Positions 25,071 to 34,035 of a DNA stretch of 40,152 bases are shown piece by piece. Every line of letters begins with the position of its first letter. The stretch's first letter is position 1. The position numbers were made by a program, and so were the translations under genes. The stretch comes from JAZGAE01 sp036475545 (GTDB lineage: Bacteria > Pseudomonadota > Alphaproteobacteria > DATDPM01): NCBI GenBank assembly GCA_036475545.1, contig JAZGAE010000058.1, positions 1 through 40,152 of the forward strand, in the 5' to 3' direction. The notes below the pieces were generated by a model. The model did no database searches. It saw only the letters and a list, made by a program, of their open reading frames with translations, and had not been told where the DNA came from.

Positions 25071-25711
25071 GGCCGCCACTCGAGGAAATTGGCGATGAGC
25101 TTGAGCCCCGCCGCCTGACTCTTCTCCGGGTGGAACTGGGTGCCCACCATGTTGTCGCGCCCCACGGCGGCGGTCACGGGCCCGCCGTATTCGGTGCGGG
25201 CCAGCACCTCGCCCTCATCCTCGCAGACCATGTGGTAGCCGTGGACGAAGTAGACGTCGGTGCCCGAGGGAAGACCCGCCAGCACCGGGTGGCCGCCACC
25301 CTCCACCTCGAGGTCGTTCCAGCCCATGTGGGGGATCTTCAGGTTTGGGTCGGCGGGCGCGATCGGCCGCACCTCGCCGTCGATCCAGCCCAGGCCCTCA
25401 TGCTCCCCATGCTCGAAGGCGCGCCGCGCCATCAGCTGCATGCCGACGCAGATGCCGAGGAACGGCTTGCCGCCGTCGATCACCTGTTCCTCCAGCGCCT
25501 CGAGCATGCCGGGCAGCCGGCGAAGGCCGCGCAGGCAGTCGCCGAAGGCGCCGACGCCCGGGAGCACGATGTGGCTGGCGCGCGCGAGCGCGCCCGAATC
25601 CGCGGTCACGGTGATGGGTTGATCGAGGCCGCACTCGGCGATCGCGCGCTCGAACGCCTTGGCCGCCGAATGCAGGTTGCCCGAGCCATAGTCGATGATC
25701 GCGACGGTCAT
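25067..25711 (-). CDS. hisH: Imidazole glycerol phosphate synthase, glutaminase subunit
   Basis: 214 residues, a class I glutamine amidotransferase that supplies ammonia to HisF. The N-terminus is MTVAIIDYGSGNLHS. The nucleophile Cys sits in FLGICVGMQLM (near residue 88), the oxyanion region in VLPGVGAFGDC, and the His-Glu pair in GTQFHPEKS near the C-terminus. It is coupled to the upstream DUF2628 gene and downstream hisA by 4-bp ATGA overlaps. Confidence 0.97.
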   Translation of the reverse strand: MTVAIIDYGSGNLHSAAKAFERAIAECGLDQPITVTADSGALARASHIVLPGVGAFGDCLRGLRRLPGMLEALEEQVIDGGKPFLGICVGMQLMARRAFEHGEHEGLGWIDGEVRPIAPADPNLKIPHMGWNDLEVEGGGHPVLAGLPSGTDVYFVHGYHMVCEDEGEVLARTEYGGPVTAAVGRDNMVGTQFHPEKSQAAGLKLIANFLEWRP

Positions 25712-26127
25712 GCCGCGCCCCAGAGCTTGAGACGCGCGCCCAGCCTCTCGAAGACCCGGTGCTCGGCCGCGTCCAGCCCGGCGGCCGCGACCACGCCCGC
25801 CTCCTCGTAGCCGCGGCTGGTCAGTGCCCGGCGCCGCCAGTCGTTGGCGAAGGCGCCTACCAGCCCGAGGCAGCCCAGGCTCACGACGGCCTGGATCGCC
25901 CGGTCGGGGGTCCACGCCTCGAGCGCCGCGCTCAAGACGGCGCCGCCGACGAGCAGCGCCACCGCGGTCAGCCACATGCGGTGGTAGAGCGCCCACAAGA
26001 CGGTGAAGACGTAGGCGGGCCAGCAGAAGCCCTCCTTGACCAGCACCAGCTCGCGGGCCGCGCGCTTCGGGCCGGCGTCGGGCGCGAGCTCCGGGATTGG
26101 ACCCAGGTGAATCGTGTAAACGCGCAT
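25708..26127 (-). CDS. DUF2628 membrane protein within the his operon
   Basis: 139 residues. It starts MRVYTIHLG, typical of DUF2628. Two to three hydrophobic segments follow (FCWPAYVFTVLWALYH, WLTAVALLVGGAVLSAAL, AIQAVVSLGCLGLVGAFAND), then a soluble basic tail. The function is unknown. The position between hisB and hisH, with an ATGA overlap to hisH, is a recurrent alphaproteobacterial arrangement, so it is co-expressed with histidine synthesis without an obvious enzymatic role. Confidence 0.85.
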   Translation of the reverse strand: MRVYTIHLGPIPELAPDAGPKRAARELVLVKEGFCWPAYVFTVLWALYHRMWLTAVALLVGGAVLSAALEAWTPDRAIQAVVSLGCLGLVGAFANDWRRRALTSRGYEEAGVVAAAGLDAAEHRVFERLGARLKLWGAA

Positions 26128-26180
26128 CCGCTTTCTCTCGGGGACGCCGGCGCCCGCCCCAAACAGGGGGAGCCGCCGCG

Positions 26181-26792
26181 CTAGAGCGAGCCGCCGAGCA
26201 CGCCCTTGGTGGAGGGCACCTCTTCGGCGCGGCGCGGGTCGATGGCCACCGCCGAGCGAAGCGAGCGGGCCAGTCCCTTGAAGCAGGACTCGATGATGTG
26301 GTGGCTGTTCTCCCCGTAGAGGCATTCGACGTGGAGCGTAAGCCCCGCCGCATGGGCGAAGGCCTTGAACCACTCCTTGAACAGCTCGGTGTCCATCTCG
26401 CCCAGCGTGTCCCGGGTGAACGCCACCTTCCACACCAGATACGCCCGCCCGCTCGCGTCGACCGCCACCCGGGTCAAGGTCTCGTCCATGGGCGAGAGCG
26501 CCGAGCCGTAGCGCATGATCCCGCGGCGTTCGCCGAGCGCCTTGCGCACCGCCTCGCCGATGGCGATCCCGGTGTCCTCGGTGGTGTGGTGGTGGTCGAT
26601 GTGCAAGTCCCCGTCGGCCTTGACCTCGAGGTCGATCAGGCTGTGGCGGGAGAGCTGCTCCAGCATGTGGTCGAGGAATCCGATCCCCGTGGAGACGCTG
26701 GATCGGCCCTGGCCGTCGAGGTCCACGGCAACCTTGATGCAGGTTTCCTTGGTGCTGCGCTCGACGCTGGCCCGGCGCGGTGCGCTGGTCAT
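26181..26792 (-). CDS. hisB: Imidazoleglycerol-phosphate dehydratase
   Basis: 203 residues, the monofunctional form without the HisN-type phosphatase domain. Metal-binding His/Glu motifs are DHMLEQLSRHS, DLHIDHHHTTEDTGIA and GENSHHIIES. It starts at ATG 26792 (MTSAPRRASVERSTKET), with AAGGAGG about 12 bases upstream; the frame is open beyond. It is the first gene of the minus-strand his cluster and divergent from hslV. Confidence 0.97.
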   Translation of the reverse strand: MTSAPRRASVERSTKETCIKVAVDLDGQGRSSVSTGIGFLDHMLEQLSRHSLIDLEVKADGDLHIDHHHTTEDTGIAIGEAVRKALGERRGIMRYGSALSPMDETLTRVAVDASGRAYLVWKVAFTRDTLGEMDTELFKEWFKAFAHAAGLTLHVECLYGENSHHIIESCFKGLARSLRSAVAIDPRRAEEVPSTKGVLGGSL

Positions 26793-26934
26793 GCGGCTTC
26801 GGGCCTCCTTGGCTTCAGTTCGGCGCCCTTGTAGCAGGAACGGTGCGGCCACGCCAGCCCCGGAACCGGGCGGCGCGCGGGTCTCCAAGGGGCCGCGTCC
26901 GCCGGGCAGGTCGCCGGAATCCCCGCCCCCCGGT

Positions 26935-26964
26935 CTTGACGCGGTGGCGGGAAATCCCACATCT
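26935..26964 (+). promoter_or_regulatory. Candidate RpoH promoter of hslVU
   Basis: CTTGACG (26935-26941) is followed by TCCCACATCT (26955-26964), similar to the sigma-32 pattern CTTG plus a C-rich -10. HslVU is a heat-shock operon in known proteobacteria. The -10 fit is only partial, weaker than at dnaK. Confidence 0.4.
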
Positions 26965-27039
26965 GATATCCTTTGCCCGGCATGGTTTGCCGCCAGGCCC
27001 CCTCGGGGCGCGGCGGCGGAACTTCTTCCTCGAGGTCCC

Positions 27040-27582
27040 ATGAGCAACCAGCAACTTCTGCACGGCACCACCGTGCTCTCGGTCCGCAAGGGCTCGGACG
27101 TGGTCGTCGCCGGCGACGGCCAGGTCACGTTCGGCGAGACCATCATCAAGTCCAACGCGCGCAAGGTGCGCCGGCTCGGAGACGGCAAGGTCATCGCCGG
27201 CTTCGCCGGCGCCACCGCCGACGCGCTGACGCTCTTCGAGCGGCTCGAGGCCAAGCTGGAGAAGCACCCGGGCCAGCTCACCCGCGCCTGCGTGGAGCTG
27301 GCCAAGGACTGGCGCACCGACCGCTATCTGCGCCGGCTCGAGGCCATGATGGCGGTGGCCGACTCGTCGGTGTCGCTGGTGCTGACCGGCACCGGCGACG
27401 TGCTCGAGCCCGAGGACGGCCTGATCGGTATCGGCTCGGGCGGCATGTACGCGCTGTCGGCGGCGCGGGCGCTCATCGACATCGACGGCTTGGATGCCGA
27501 GGCCATCGCCCGCAAGGCCATGGCCATCGCCGCCGGGGTCTGCGTGCACACCAACGAAAACGTCACCATCGAAAAGCTCTAG
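27040..27582 (+). CDS. hslV: ATP-dependent protease peptidase subunit HslV
   Basis: 180 residues, the proteasome-like threonine protease that forms a double hexamer with HslU. After a 9-residue leader (MSNQQLLHG) the mature protein would begin TTVLSVRKG with the catalytic Thr10. GDGQVTFG and GSGGMYALSAARAL are conserved. It starts at ATG 27040; the frame is open far upstream without homology. hslU follows after 5 bp. Confidence 0.97.
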   Translation: MSNQQLLHGTTVLSVRKGSDVVVAGDGQVTFGETIIKSNARKVRRLGDGKVIAGFAGATADALTLFERLEAKLEKHPGQLTRACVELAKDWRTDRYLRRLEAMMAVADSSVSLVLTGTGDVLEPEDGLIGIGSGGMYALSAARALIDIDGLDAEAIARKAMAIAAGVCVHTNENVTIEKL

Positions 27583-27587
27583 AGCCC

Positions 27588-28898
27588 ATGACCTCCTTCA
27601 GCCCGCGGGAAATCGTCTCCGAGCTCGACCGCTTCATCATCGGCCAGAACGACGCCAAGCGGGCGGTGGCCATCGCGCTCAGGAACCGCTGGCGGCGGCG
27701 CCAACTGCCTGACGACCTGCGCGAGGAGGTGCTGCCCAAGAACATCCTCATGATCGGCCCGACCGGCGTCGGCAAGACGGAGATCGCGCGCCGCCTCGCG
27801 CGCCTGGCCCAGGCGCCGTTCCTGAAGGTGGAGGCCACCAAGTTCACCGAGGTGGGCTACGTCGGGCGCGACGTCGAGCAGATCGTGCGCGATCTGGTGG
27901 AGATCTCCATCGCCATGATCCGCGAGCGCCTGCGCAAGGAGGTGGCGGCCAAGGCCGAGATCCTGGCCGAGGAGCGGGTCCTGGACGCGCTGGTGGGCGA
28001 GAATGCCGGCGCCGATACCCGCGCCCGGTTCCGCAAGATGCTGCGCGAAGGGGCGCTGGACGCCAAGGAGGTCGAGATCCAGGTCGTCGAGAGCCTGTCG
28101 CAGACGCTGCCCACCTTCGAGATCCCGGGCGCGCCCGGGGCGCAAATGGGCATGATCAACCTCGGCGAGATCCTGGGAAAGGCGCTCGGCGGGGCCACCC
28201 GGCCCCGGCGCATGACCGTGGAGGAGTCCTTCGAGGCGCTCCGGACCGAGGAGAGCGACAAGCTCCTGGATCAGGAAAAGGTGGTCAAGGACGCGCTCAT
28301 GGCGGTCGAGGAGAACGCCATCGTGTTCCTCGACGAGATCGACAAGATCACGGTGCGCTCCGAGCGCATCGGCGCCGACGTCAGCCGCGAGGGGGTGCAG
28401 CGCGACCTTCTTCCCCTGATCGAGGGCACCACGGTCGCCACCAAGTACGGGACGGTCAAGACCGACCATATCCTCTTCATCGCCTCCGGCGCGTTCCATC
28501 TGGCCAAGCCCTCGGACCTGTTGCCGGAGCTCCAGGGGCGGCTCCCCATTCGGGTCGAGCTCAAGGCTTTGACCCGCGACGACTTCGTGCGAATCCTGAG
28601 GGAGCCGGAGAACAGCCTGATCCGCCAGTACCGCGCGCTGCTGGAGACCGAGGAGGTGACGCTCAACTTCACCGACGACGCCATCGAGGAGATCGCGACC
28701 CTGGCCGCCGAGATCAACCACAACGTGGAGAACATCGGCGCGAGAAGGCTGCACACGGTGATGGAGAGGCTCTTGGAGGAAATCAGCTTCACCGCCACCG
28801 ACCGCGCCGGCGCCGAGATCACGATCGACAAAGCCTACGTCGGCGAGCGGGTGGGCGAGCTCGCCAAGGACACCGACCTAAGCAAGTTCATTTTGTGA
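27588..28898 (+). CDS. hslU: ATP-dependent protease ATPase subunit HslU
   Basis: 436 residues, an AAA+ unfoldase. Walker A is MIGPTGVGKTEIARR (about 57-71) and Walker B is AIVFLDEIDKI. The inserted I-domain lies between (about 110-230), and the C-terminal sequence LSKFIL is the tail that docks into HslV. It starts at ATG 27588, just after the hslV stop. Confidence 0.98.
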   Translation: MTSFSPREIVSELDRFIIGQNDAKRAVAIALRNRWRRRQLPDDLREEVLPKNILMIGPTGVGKTEIARRLARLAQAPFLKVEATKFTEVGYVGRDVEQIVRDLVEISIAMIRERLRKEVAAKAEILAEERVLDALVGENAGADTRARFRKMLREGALDAKEVEIQVVESLSQTLPTFEIPGAPGAQMGMINLGEILGKALGGATRPRRMTVEESFEALRTEESDKLLDQEKVVKDALMAVEENAIVFLDEIDKITVRSERIGADVSREGVQRDLLPLIEGTTVATKYGTVKTDHILFIASGAFHLAKPSDLLPELQGRLPIRVELKALTRDDFVRILREPENSLIRQYRALLETEEVTLNFTDDAIEEIATLAAEINHNVENIGARRLHTVMERLLEEISFTATDRAGAEITIDKAYVGERVGELAKDTDLSKFIL

Positions 28899-28901
28899 GC
28901 C

Positions 28902-28929
28902 GGGCAGCCGCAACTGCCCTTATCCTCTT
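28902..28929 (+). terminator. Weak intrinsic terminator after hslU
   Basis: GGGCAG (28902-28907) pairs with CTGCCC (28914-28919), followed by TTATCCTCTT. It begins four bases after the hslU stop. The stem is short and the tail only pyrimidine-rich. Confidence 0.4.
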
Positions 28930-29013
28930 GTCCGCTAGGGGAGCGATCGCCCGGCCGTGGGACCGGCCCGGGCTGCGACCGGCCGAGCGGTTGGCGGGTG
29001 CCGCTGGTTCGGC

Positions 29014-29673
29014 TCAGCGCTTCTTCTTGAGCAGCACGTAGAGGGCGCCGGCGCCGCCGTCTTTGGGCTGGGCGTGACAGAACGAGAGGATGCGGGCCCG
29101 GTTCGGGGGCTCGTTGAGCCAGACGGGGACCTTCTCGCGCAGCACGCCCTTGCGCATCACCCCTTCCTCTGCGCCCGCGCGCAGCCCCCTGCCGGTGATG
29201 ACCAGCACGCAGCGCACGCCGCCGGCCGAGGCGGCCTCGAGAAAGGCGTCGAGCGCCGGGTGGGCCTCGGCGAGCGTGTGGCCGTGGAGGTCGATCCGGG
29301 CCTCGGGCTGAATCTGGCCGCGCCGGAGCCGCGCCGCGGTCCGCTTGTCGACGCCGGCGGCGGACCCGTGGGTCAAGGCCTCGAGGCGGGGCGGCGGCGG
29401 CGGCGGCGGCGGAGCGGGCCGGCGCGCGGCGGGCGCCTTCGCCTTCGACGCCGCCTTGGCCTTACCCGCGCCGGGCGGCGCCTTCTCCGCAACCTGCTCC
29501 GGCCCGGCCTCCCCGGTTTCGGGGCGCGCGCGCCGGGCCCGGGCCTCGGTCTCGAGCGGGGTCACGGATTGAGTGACCTGGCGCCACAGATCCGTCTCGG
29601 CATCGCTCACCCTGCGCCGGCCGGGCCGGGCCGACGGCGGGCGAGGCCTTCCGCTGTCGCGCCGCCGCGTCAT
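29014..29673 (-). CDS. Smr-domain protein (putative endonuclease)
   Basis: 219 residues. The N-terminal half is low-complexity, basic and Ala/Pro-rich, with an eight-proline run encoded by a (CGG)n-like tract near 29390. The C-terminal Smr domain (about 115-215) has RIDLHGHTLAEA (the LDLHG motif) and VLVITGRGLRAG (the TGRG motif). The domain is a nicking nuclease or ribosome-rescue RNase in other proteins. The start overlaps the lutC stop by 4 bp (ATGA). Smr usually neighbours mltA in alphaproteobacteria; here lutABC separates them. Confidence 0.92.
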   Translation of the reverse strand: MTRRRDSGRPRPPSARPGRRRVSDAETDLWRQVTQSVTPLETEARARRARPETGEAGPEQVAEKAPPGAGKAKAASKAKAPAARRPAPPPPPPPPRLEALTHGSAAGVDKRTAARLRRGQIQPEARIDLHGHTLAEAHPALDAFLEAASAGGVRCVLVITGRGLRAGAEEGVMRKGVLREKVPVWLNEPPNRARILSFCHAQPKDGGAGALYVLLKKKR

Positions 29674-30440
29674 TCGGCGTCCTCGTGGACCCGTGCCTCA
29701 GCCGTGCGCCCTTCGACGCCGGGCCCGGGAGGCCCCTGCGCGGCCAGGACGATGTGAAAGCGGCGCGGGCCGTGGGCGCCCATCTGGATCGTCTGCTCGA
29801 TGTCGGCGGTGCGCGACGGGCCGGTAATCAGCGTCACGGCGCGCGGCATGACCGGGACCGCGCCCCCGCCCTCCCGGCCGGAGCGCTCTCGAAGCCGCGC
29901 CCAGGCGTCCTCGTAGCTTGCCACGATCCGGCCGGCGAAGAGCACCACGATATGGGTGTCGACGAGCAGATTGAGCGTGGCCGGGCTGGTGCCGCCCGAT
30001 AGCAGCATGCAGGTCCCGGTCTCGGCGATGCCGGCGAAGGCGCAGGTCACGCTCACCTTGTCCCCGGGCTCGGCGCGGCCGCGGCGGATCGTCAGGCGCG
30101 GCTCCTCGGCCCAGGGAACGGCCTCGAGGGCCGGGTCCGGGGCCATGCGGACCTCGAACGAGAGGCCCCGGCTGCCGAGATAGTCGGCCACCGCCCTGGG
30201 CAGCCCGGCGAGGATTTGGGTTTCGGCCTCCACCCGGGAGACGGTCGCCTTCGCCTCGAGCGCCATGTCGACGAAGAGCTCGGTGAGCCCGGCGTGGTCG
30301 AGATCGACCCGCGAAGGCACGAGATTCGCCTTGGGCCGGGCGAGCCGCCGGGTGAGCTCGCGCCGCGCCGCCTGGTCGAGCGTGCCGCGCCCGAGGCCGC
30401 TGCGCACGGCGGCGAGGATATGGTCCCGCGCCCGGCTCAT
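29670..30440 (-). CDS. lutC: Lactate utilization protein C (LUD domain)
   Basis: 256 residues, the small subunit of the LutABC L-lactate oxidation complex. The LUD domain occupies the C-terminal two thirds: AGIAETGTCMLLSGG, then NLLVDTHIVVLFAGRIV, and the closing LITGPSRTADIEQTIQMGAHGP, split here as TGPSRTADIE plus a Gly-His-Gly-Pro end. The start at ATG 30440 overlaps the lutB stop by 4 bp. Its role rests on homology and operon context. Confidence 0.9.
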   Translation of the reverse strand: MSRARDHILAAVRSGLGRGTLDQAARRELTRRLARPKANLVPSRVDLDHAGLTELFVDMALEAKATVSRVEAETQILAGLPRAVADYLGSRGLSFEVRMAPDPALEAVPWAEEPRLTIRRGRAEPGDKVSVTCAFAGIAETGTCMLLSGGTSPATLNLLVDTHIVVLFAGRIVASYEDAWARLRERSGREGGGAVPVMPRAVTLITGPSRTADIEQTIQMGAHGPRRFHIVLAAQGPPGPGVEGRTAEARVHEDAE

Positions 30441-31903
30441 GGGCCTCTCCCGGTTGCCGGTTCGGGCGCCCCGCGCCCGAGGCCGCTGCGCCTTTGCTCG
30501 CGCGCCCACAAGGACTGGAAGGTGGCGCCCTCGGGGGCCGCGAAGTCGCGGGTCCGGGTCCAGGCGGCCGCCAGCGGCAACCGGCGGAACCGGCCGGACC
30601 GGCGCCCGAGGCGGCCCAGCAGCCAGGCCGCCAGAGCGGCCGCCCGGTGATAAAGCCACGGGCGCCTGGCGAAGAACGCCCACAGGCCCAGGGCGAAGCG
30701 GGACGCCGGAGGCGTGATCCGATCGGCGAACTCGCGCTCGCGCCAGGCCCTCAGCATGCGGGGAAGCGGAATCCGCATCGGGCAGACCTCCTCGCACCGC
30801 CCGCACAGCGTCGAGGCGTTGGGCAGGTGCCTCGCCTCGTCGAGCCCGACGAGCCAGGGGGTAAGCACGGCCCCCATCGGCCCCGGATAGACCCACCCAA
30901 AGGCGTGCCCCCCGACCGCGCCGTAGACCGGGCAGTGGTTCATGCAGGCGCCGCAGCGGATGCAACGCAGCATCTCCCGGAACTCGCTTGCCAGCATGCG
31001 CGCGCGGCCGCCATCCAGCAACACGACGTGGAAGGCCTCCGGGCCGTCCGGGTCGCCCGCGCGCTTGGGACCGGTCGCGAAGGTCGTGTACGCGGTCATC
31101 TCCTGGCCCGTCGCCGAGCGGGCCAACACCCTCAAGATCGTGCAGGCGTCCTCGAGGGTGGGGACCAGCTTCTCGATGCTGGCGATCACCACATGGACCT
31201 TGGGCAGCGTCAGCGTGAGACCCCCGTTGCCCTCGTTGGTGACGATGACGGCCGAACCGGTCTCGGCGATCAAGAGATTCGCCCCGGTGATGCCGACGTC
31301 CGCCCTCAAGAACTTGGCCCTGAGCACCTCGCGCGCTTCGTCGACCAGCTCGCGCGGGGTCTCGAGCGGCCGGCTCGTGTCGAACTCGCGGTGGGACTCG
31401 AGGAAAGTCTCGGCGATCTGGCCGCGATTGAGGTGAATGGCCGGCGCGATGATGTGGCTGGGCGGCTCGCGGCGCAGCTGGATGATGTATTCGCCGAGGT
31501 CGGTCTCGACCACCTCGAGGCCGTGGGCCTCCAGATGGTCGTTGACGGCGATCTCCTCGCCGATCATGGACTTGCCCTTGATGACCGTCTCGGCGCCCGC
31601 GGCCTCGCAGATCCCGAGCACCGCGGCGCGGGCCTCGTCCGCGTCCCGGCACCAATGGACCTGGCCTCCCCCCGCCAGCACGCGCGCCTCGAAGGCCTCG
31701 AGGTAGAAGTCGAGGTTCTCCAGCGTGTGGTCCTTGATGTCCCGGGCGGCGTCGCACAACGCCGCGAACTCGGGCATTCGCGCGACCGCCTCCGCGCGCT
31801 TCTCCTGAAATCCCGCCGGGATGTTGCCGAGCGCCGCCTGCAGCACCGGATCGGCGAGCGCGCGGCGGGCGTTCTCCGGAAAGTGGCGGCTGGTGGGCAG
31901 CAT
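30437..31903 (-). CDS. lutB: Lactate utilization iron-sulfur protein B
   Basis: 488 residues. The N-terminal LUD-type domain (about 60-300) contains KGKSMIGEEIAVN and GITGANLLIAETGSAV. Two 4Fe-4S ferredoxin-type motifs follow, CIRCGACMNHCPVYG and CGRCEEVCPMRIPL (about 310-380), then a C-terminal LutB/LldF extension. It passes electrons in lactate oxidation. ATG 31903 has GGGGGAG about 6 bases upstream; GTG 31909 is also possible. It lies between lutA (15 bp) and lutC (4-bp overlap). Confidence 0.94.
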   Translation of the reverse strand: MLPTSRHFPENARRALADPVLQAALGNIPAGFQEKRAEAVARMPEFAALCDAARDIKDHTLENLDFYLEAFEARVLAGGGQVHWCRDADEARAAVLGICEAAGAETVIKGKSMIGEEIAVNDHLEAHGLEVVETDLGEYIIQLRREPPSHIIAPAIHLNRGQIAETFLESHREFDTSRPLETPRELVDEAREVLRAKFLRADVGITGANLLIAETGSAVIVTNEGNGGLTLTLPKVHVVIASIEKLVPTLEDACTILRVLARSATGQEMTAYTTFATGPKRAGDPDGPEAFHVVLLDGGRARMLASEFREMLRCIRCGACMNHCPVYGAVGGHAFGWVYPGPMGAVLTPWLVGLDEARHLPNASTLCGRCEEVCPMRIPLPRMLRAWREREFADRITPPASRFALGLWAFFARRPWLYHRAAALAAWLLGRLGRRSGRFRRLPLAAAWTRTRDFAAPEGATFQSLWAREQRRSGLGRGAPEPATGRGP

Positions 31904-31918
31904 GGGCACTCCCCCCCG

Positions 31919-32689
31919 TCAGTCCCTGTCGCGTTCGCCGATGGCAGGCGTTCGCGGCCCGCCCGCCAGCACCTCGGCGACGTGGCGCACGCGCACCTTG
32001 GCGCCCCGTCTCAAGAGCTTCCCCGCCAGGTGCAGGAGGCACCCGAGATCCCCGCCAATGAGCGTGTCCGCGCCCGTGGCGACCACTGCGGCCGCCTTGG
32101 CGTCCGCCATGTGGTCGGAGATTTCGGCGTATTTCACGCAGAAGGTGCCGCCGAAGCCGCAGCACTCTTCGGCTCCTTCGATCTCCTTGAGGGTGAGCCC
32201 CTCGACGCTCCGGAGCAGGACGCGGGGCTGGTCCCTGACGCCCAGCTCGCGAAGGCCCGCGCAGGAGTCGTGGTAGGCGGCCACGCCCTCGTAGCCGGCC
32301 TCGATGGAGTCGACCCCAAGGACGTCGGTCAGGAACGAGACCAGCTCGTAGGTGCGCGCGCCCAAGCGGCGGGCGCGATCCGAGAGCGCCGGATCATCGC
32401 CGACGAGCGCCGGGTAGTGCACCCGGATCACCGCCGCGCACGAGCCCGACGGCGCCACGACGTAATCGAACCCCTCGAAGGCGGCGATGACCTGGGCGGC
32501 GATGGCCTTGGCGGCGACGCGGTCGCCGGAGTTGTACGCCGGCTGGCCGCAGCAGGTCTGGGCGCGGGGCACGGTGACACGGCAGCCGGCCCCCTCCAAG
32601 AGCCGCACCGCGGCGAAGCCGACGCTGGGGCGCATCAGGTCGACGAGGCAGGTGACGAACAGCCCGACGTGAAGGGGGTCGCGCGGCAT
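31919..32689 (-). CDS. lutA: Lactate utilization protein A (CCG-domain, Fe-S)
   Basis: 256 residues. Two cysteine-rich CCG domains: TCCGQPAYNSG near residue 45 and ECCGFGGTFCVKY near 185, with HDSCAGLRELG before the second. These bind unusual Fe-S clusters in GlcF/HdrB-like subunits. MPRDPLHVGLFVTCL at ATG 32689 matches the LutA N-terminus; the frame is open upstream. It is the first gene of lutABC. A poorly matching promoter (TTGACC-17-CAACGT) lies in the 139-bp gap after mltA. Confidence 0.94.
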   Translation of the reverse strand: MPRDPLHVGLFVTCLVDLMRPSVGFAAVRLLEGAGCRVTVPRAQTCCGQPAYNSGDRVAAKAIAAQVIAAFEGFDYVVAPSGSCAAVIRVHYPALVGDDPALSDRARRLGARTYELVSFLTDVLGVDSIEAGYEGVAAYHDSCAGLRELGVRDQPRVLLRSVEGLTLKEIEGAEECCGFGGTFCVKYAEISDHMADAKAAAVVATGADTLIGGDLGCLLHLAGKLLRRGAKVRVRHVAEVLAGGPRTPAIGERDRD

Positions 32690-32828
32690 CGAAGGTCTTT
32701 CCGTCCAGGGTCCGGTGGCGGCTCGGGCTACGTTGCGGCCCAGCGGCGGGCGGGTCAAGGATAGGGCGGGCGGGCGCGAACGCAAGGCCACCGGGAGCGG
32801 GGAGCGGCGCGGGCGGACCGGCGCGGGA

Positions 32829-34031
32829 CTAGCGGCCGCTCGCGAGTGCGGCGGCCTTCGGCAGCAACACGTAGTAGCGGCCCTTCGATTTCATGCGGCC
32901 GGCGCGCTCGCCGGCTTCGCGCCCCGTGCCCCAGAACACGTCGCCGCGGACCGGGCCCCGGATCGCGCCGCCCGTGTCCTGGGCCACCATGAGGCGCCGC
33001 CAAGGCTCGTCAGGCTCAAGCGGATCGACGGTGTCGACCCAGACCGGCACGCCGAGGGCGATGAACCTTCGGTCCACCGCGAGGCTGCGCTCCGCGGTCA
33101 AGCGCACGCCCTGGGCGCCCACCGGCCCGTCGCCTTCCAGCTCGCGGAAGAAGATAAAGGAAGGGTTCGCCGCCATCACGTTGGCCGCCTCTCCGGGGTG
33201 CGCCTTCAGCCAGGCGCGGATCGACTGCATCGTGACCTCGTCGCGGCGGAGCCCGCCACGGGCGACGAGCTCGCGGCCGATCGCCACGTAGACGTGGCCG
33301 TTGGTTCCGGCAAAGGCGACCCGCACGGCGCTCCCGTCGTCGAGGACGACGCGCCCCGACCCCTGGATATGGAGGAAGAAGGCGTCCACCGGGTCGTCGA
33401 CCCAGAGAAGCTCGAGGCCGCGGCCGGAAAGCGCGCCGGCGTCGATCTCGCCGCGGTCCTCGTAGGGCCTGAGCTGGCCGTCCTCGACACGGCCGGCGAT
33501 GCGCATCCCCTTTAGGCTCTCGCGGAAGAGGCCGAGGTTGACCGCGACCAAATCATCCGGACTGCGGTAGAGCGGCACCGTGTAGCGCGCGGTGGGCCGC
33601 CGCGCGCCGCTGAGCTCCGGCTCGAAGTAGCCGGTGAAGAGCCCGCCCGGCTCGCCGTTGTTGCCGGCGAGGTTCGGCGTGAACCAGCGCTCGAAGAATC
33701 CACGCGCCGACGAGCCGCCCGCCGCCAACGCGGCGTCCGCCTCGGCGCAGACCGCGCGCCAGTCGGAGACGGTGCCGAAACCGGCTCGAAGCCCGTCGGC
33801 GGACCCCATGGCGGTTTCCCCCGGGAGATCCCCGAGCCGGGCGCACGAGAGCCGCAAGGCGGCCAGGGCCTCGCCGTGGCGGTCGTCCGCCCAACCTTCG
33901 AGATCCGCGAAACGGACCGGGTGCAGCGTCAGCCGGTCGGCAGGCGGCGGCTTCGGAGCGCAGGCGGCGAGCGCCGAGGCCAGCGCAACGGCGAGCGCGC
34001 AGGCCCGCAGCGCGAAGGCGAGCGCGGCCAT
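32829..34031 (-). CDS. mltA: Membrane-bound lytic murein transglycosylase A
   Basis: 400 residues. A lipoprotein signal ends in LAACAP (Cys24). The MltA barrel domain contains GLFTGYFEPELSGAR. The C-terminal 3D domain has MVAQDTGGAIRGPVRGDVFWG (split at GGAIRG), with the catalytic Asp in the VAQDTGGAI stretch. It cleaves peptidoglycan to 1,6-anhydromuropeptides at the outer membrane. It lies 4 bp after the Tim44-like gene on the same strand, so the two are co-transcribed. Confidence 0.96.
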   Translation of the reverse strand: MAALAFALRACALAVALASALAACAPKPPPADRLTLHPVRFADLEGWADDRHGEALAALRLSCARLGDLPGETAMGSADGLRAGFGTVSDWRAVCAEADAALAAGGSSARGFFERWFTPNLAGNNGEPGGLFTGYFEPELSGARRPTARYTVPLYRSPDDLVAVNLGLFRESLKGMRIAGRVEDGQLRPYEDRGEIDAGALSGRGLELLWVDDPVDAFFLHIQGSGRVVLDDGSAVRVAFAGTNGHVYVAIGRELVARGGLRRDEVTMQSIRAWLKAHPGEAANVMAANPSFIFFRELEGDGPVGAQGVRLTAERSLAVDRRFIALGVPVWVDTVDPLEPDEPWRRLMVAQDTGGAIRGPVRGDVFWGTGREAGERAGRMKSKGRYYVLLPKAAALASGR

Positions 34032-34035
34032 GGGG

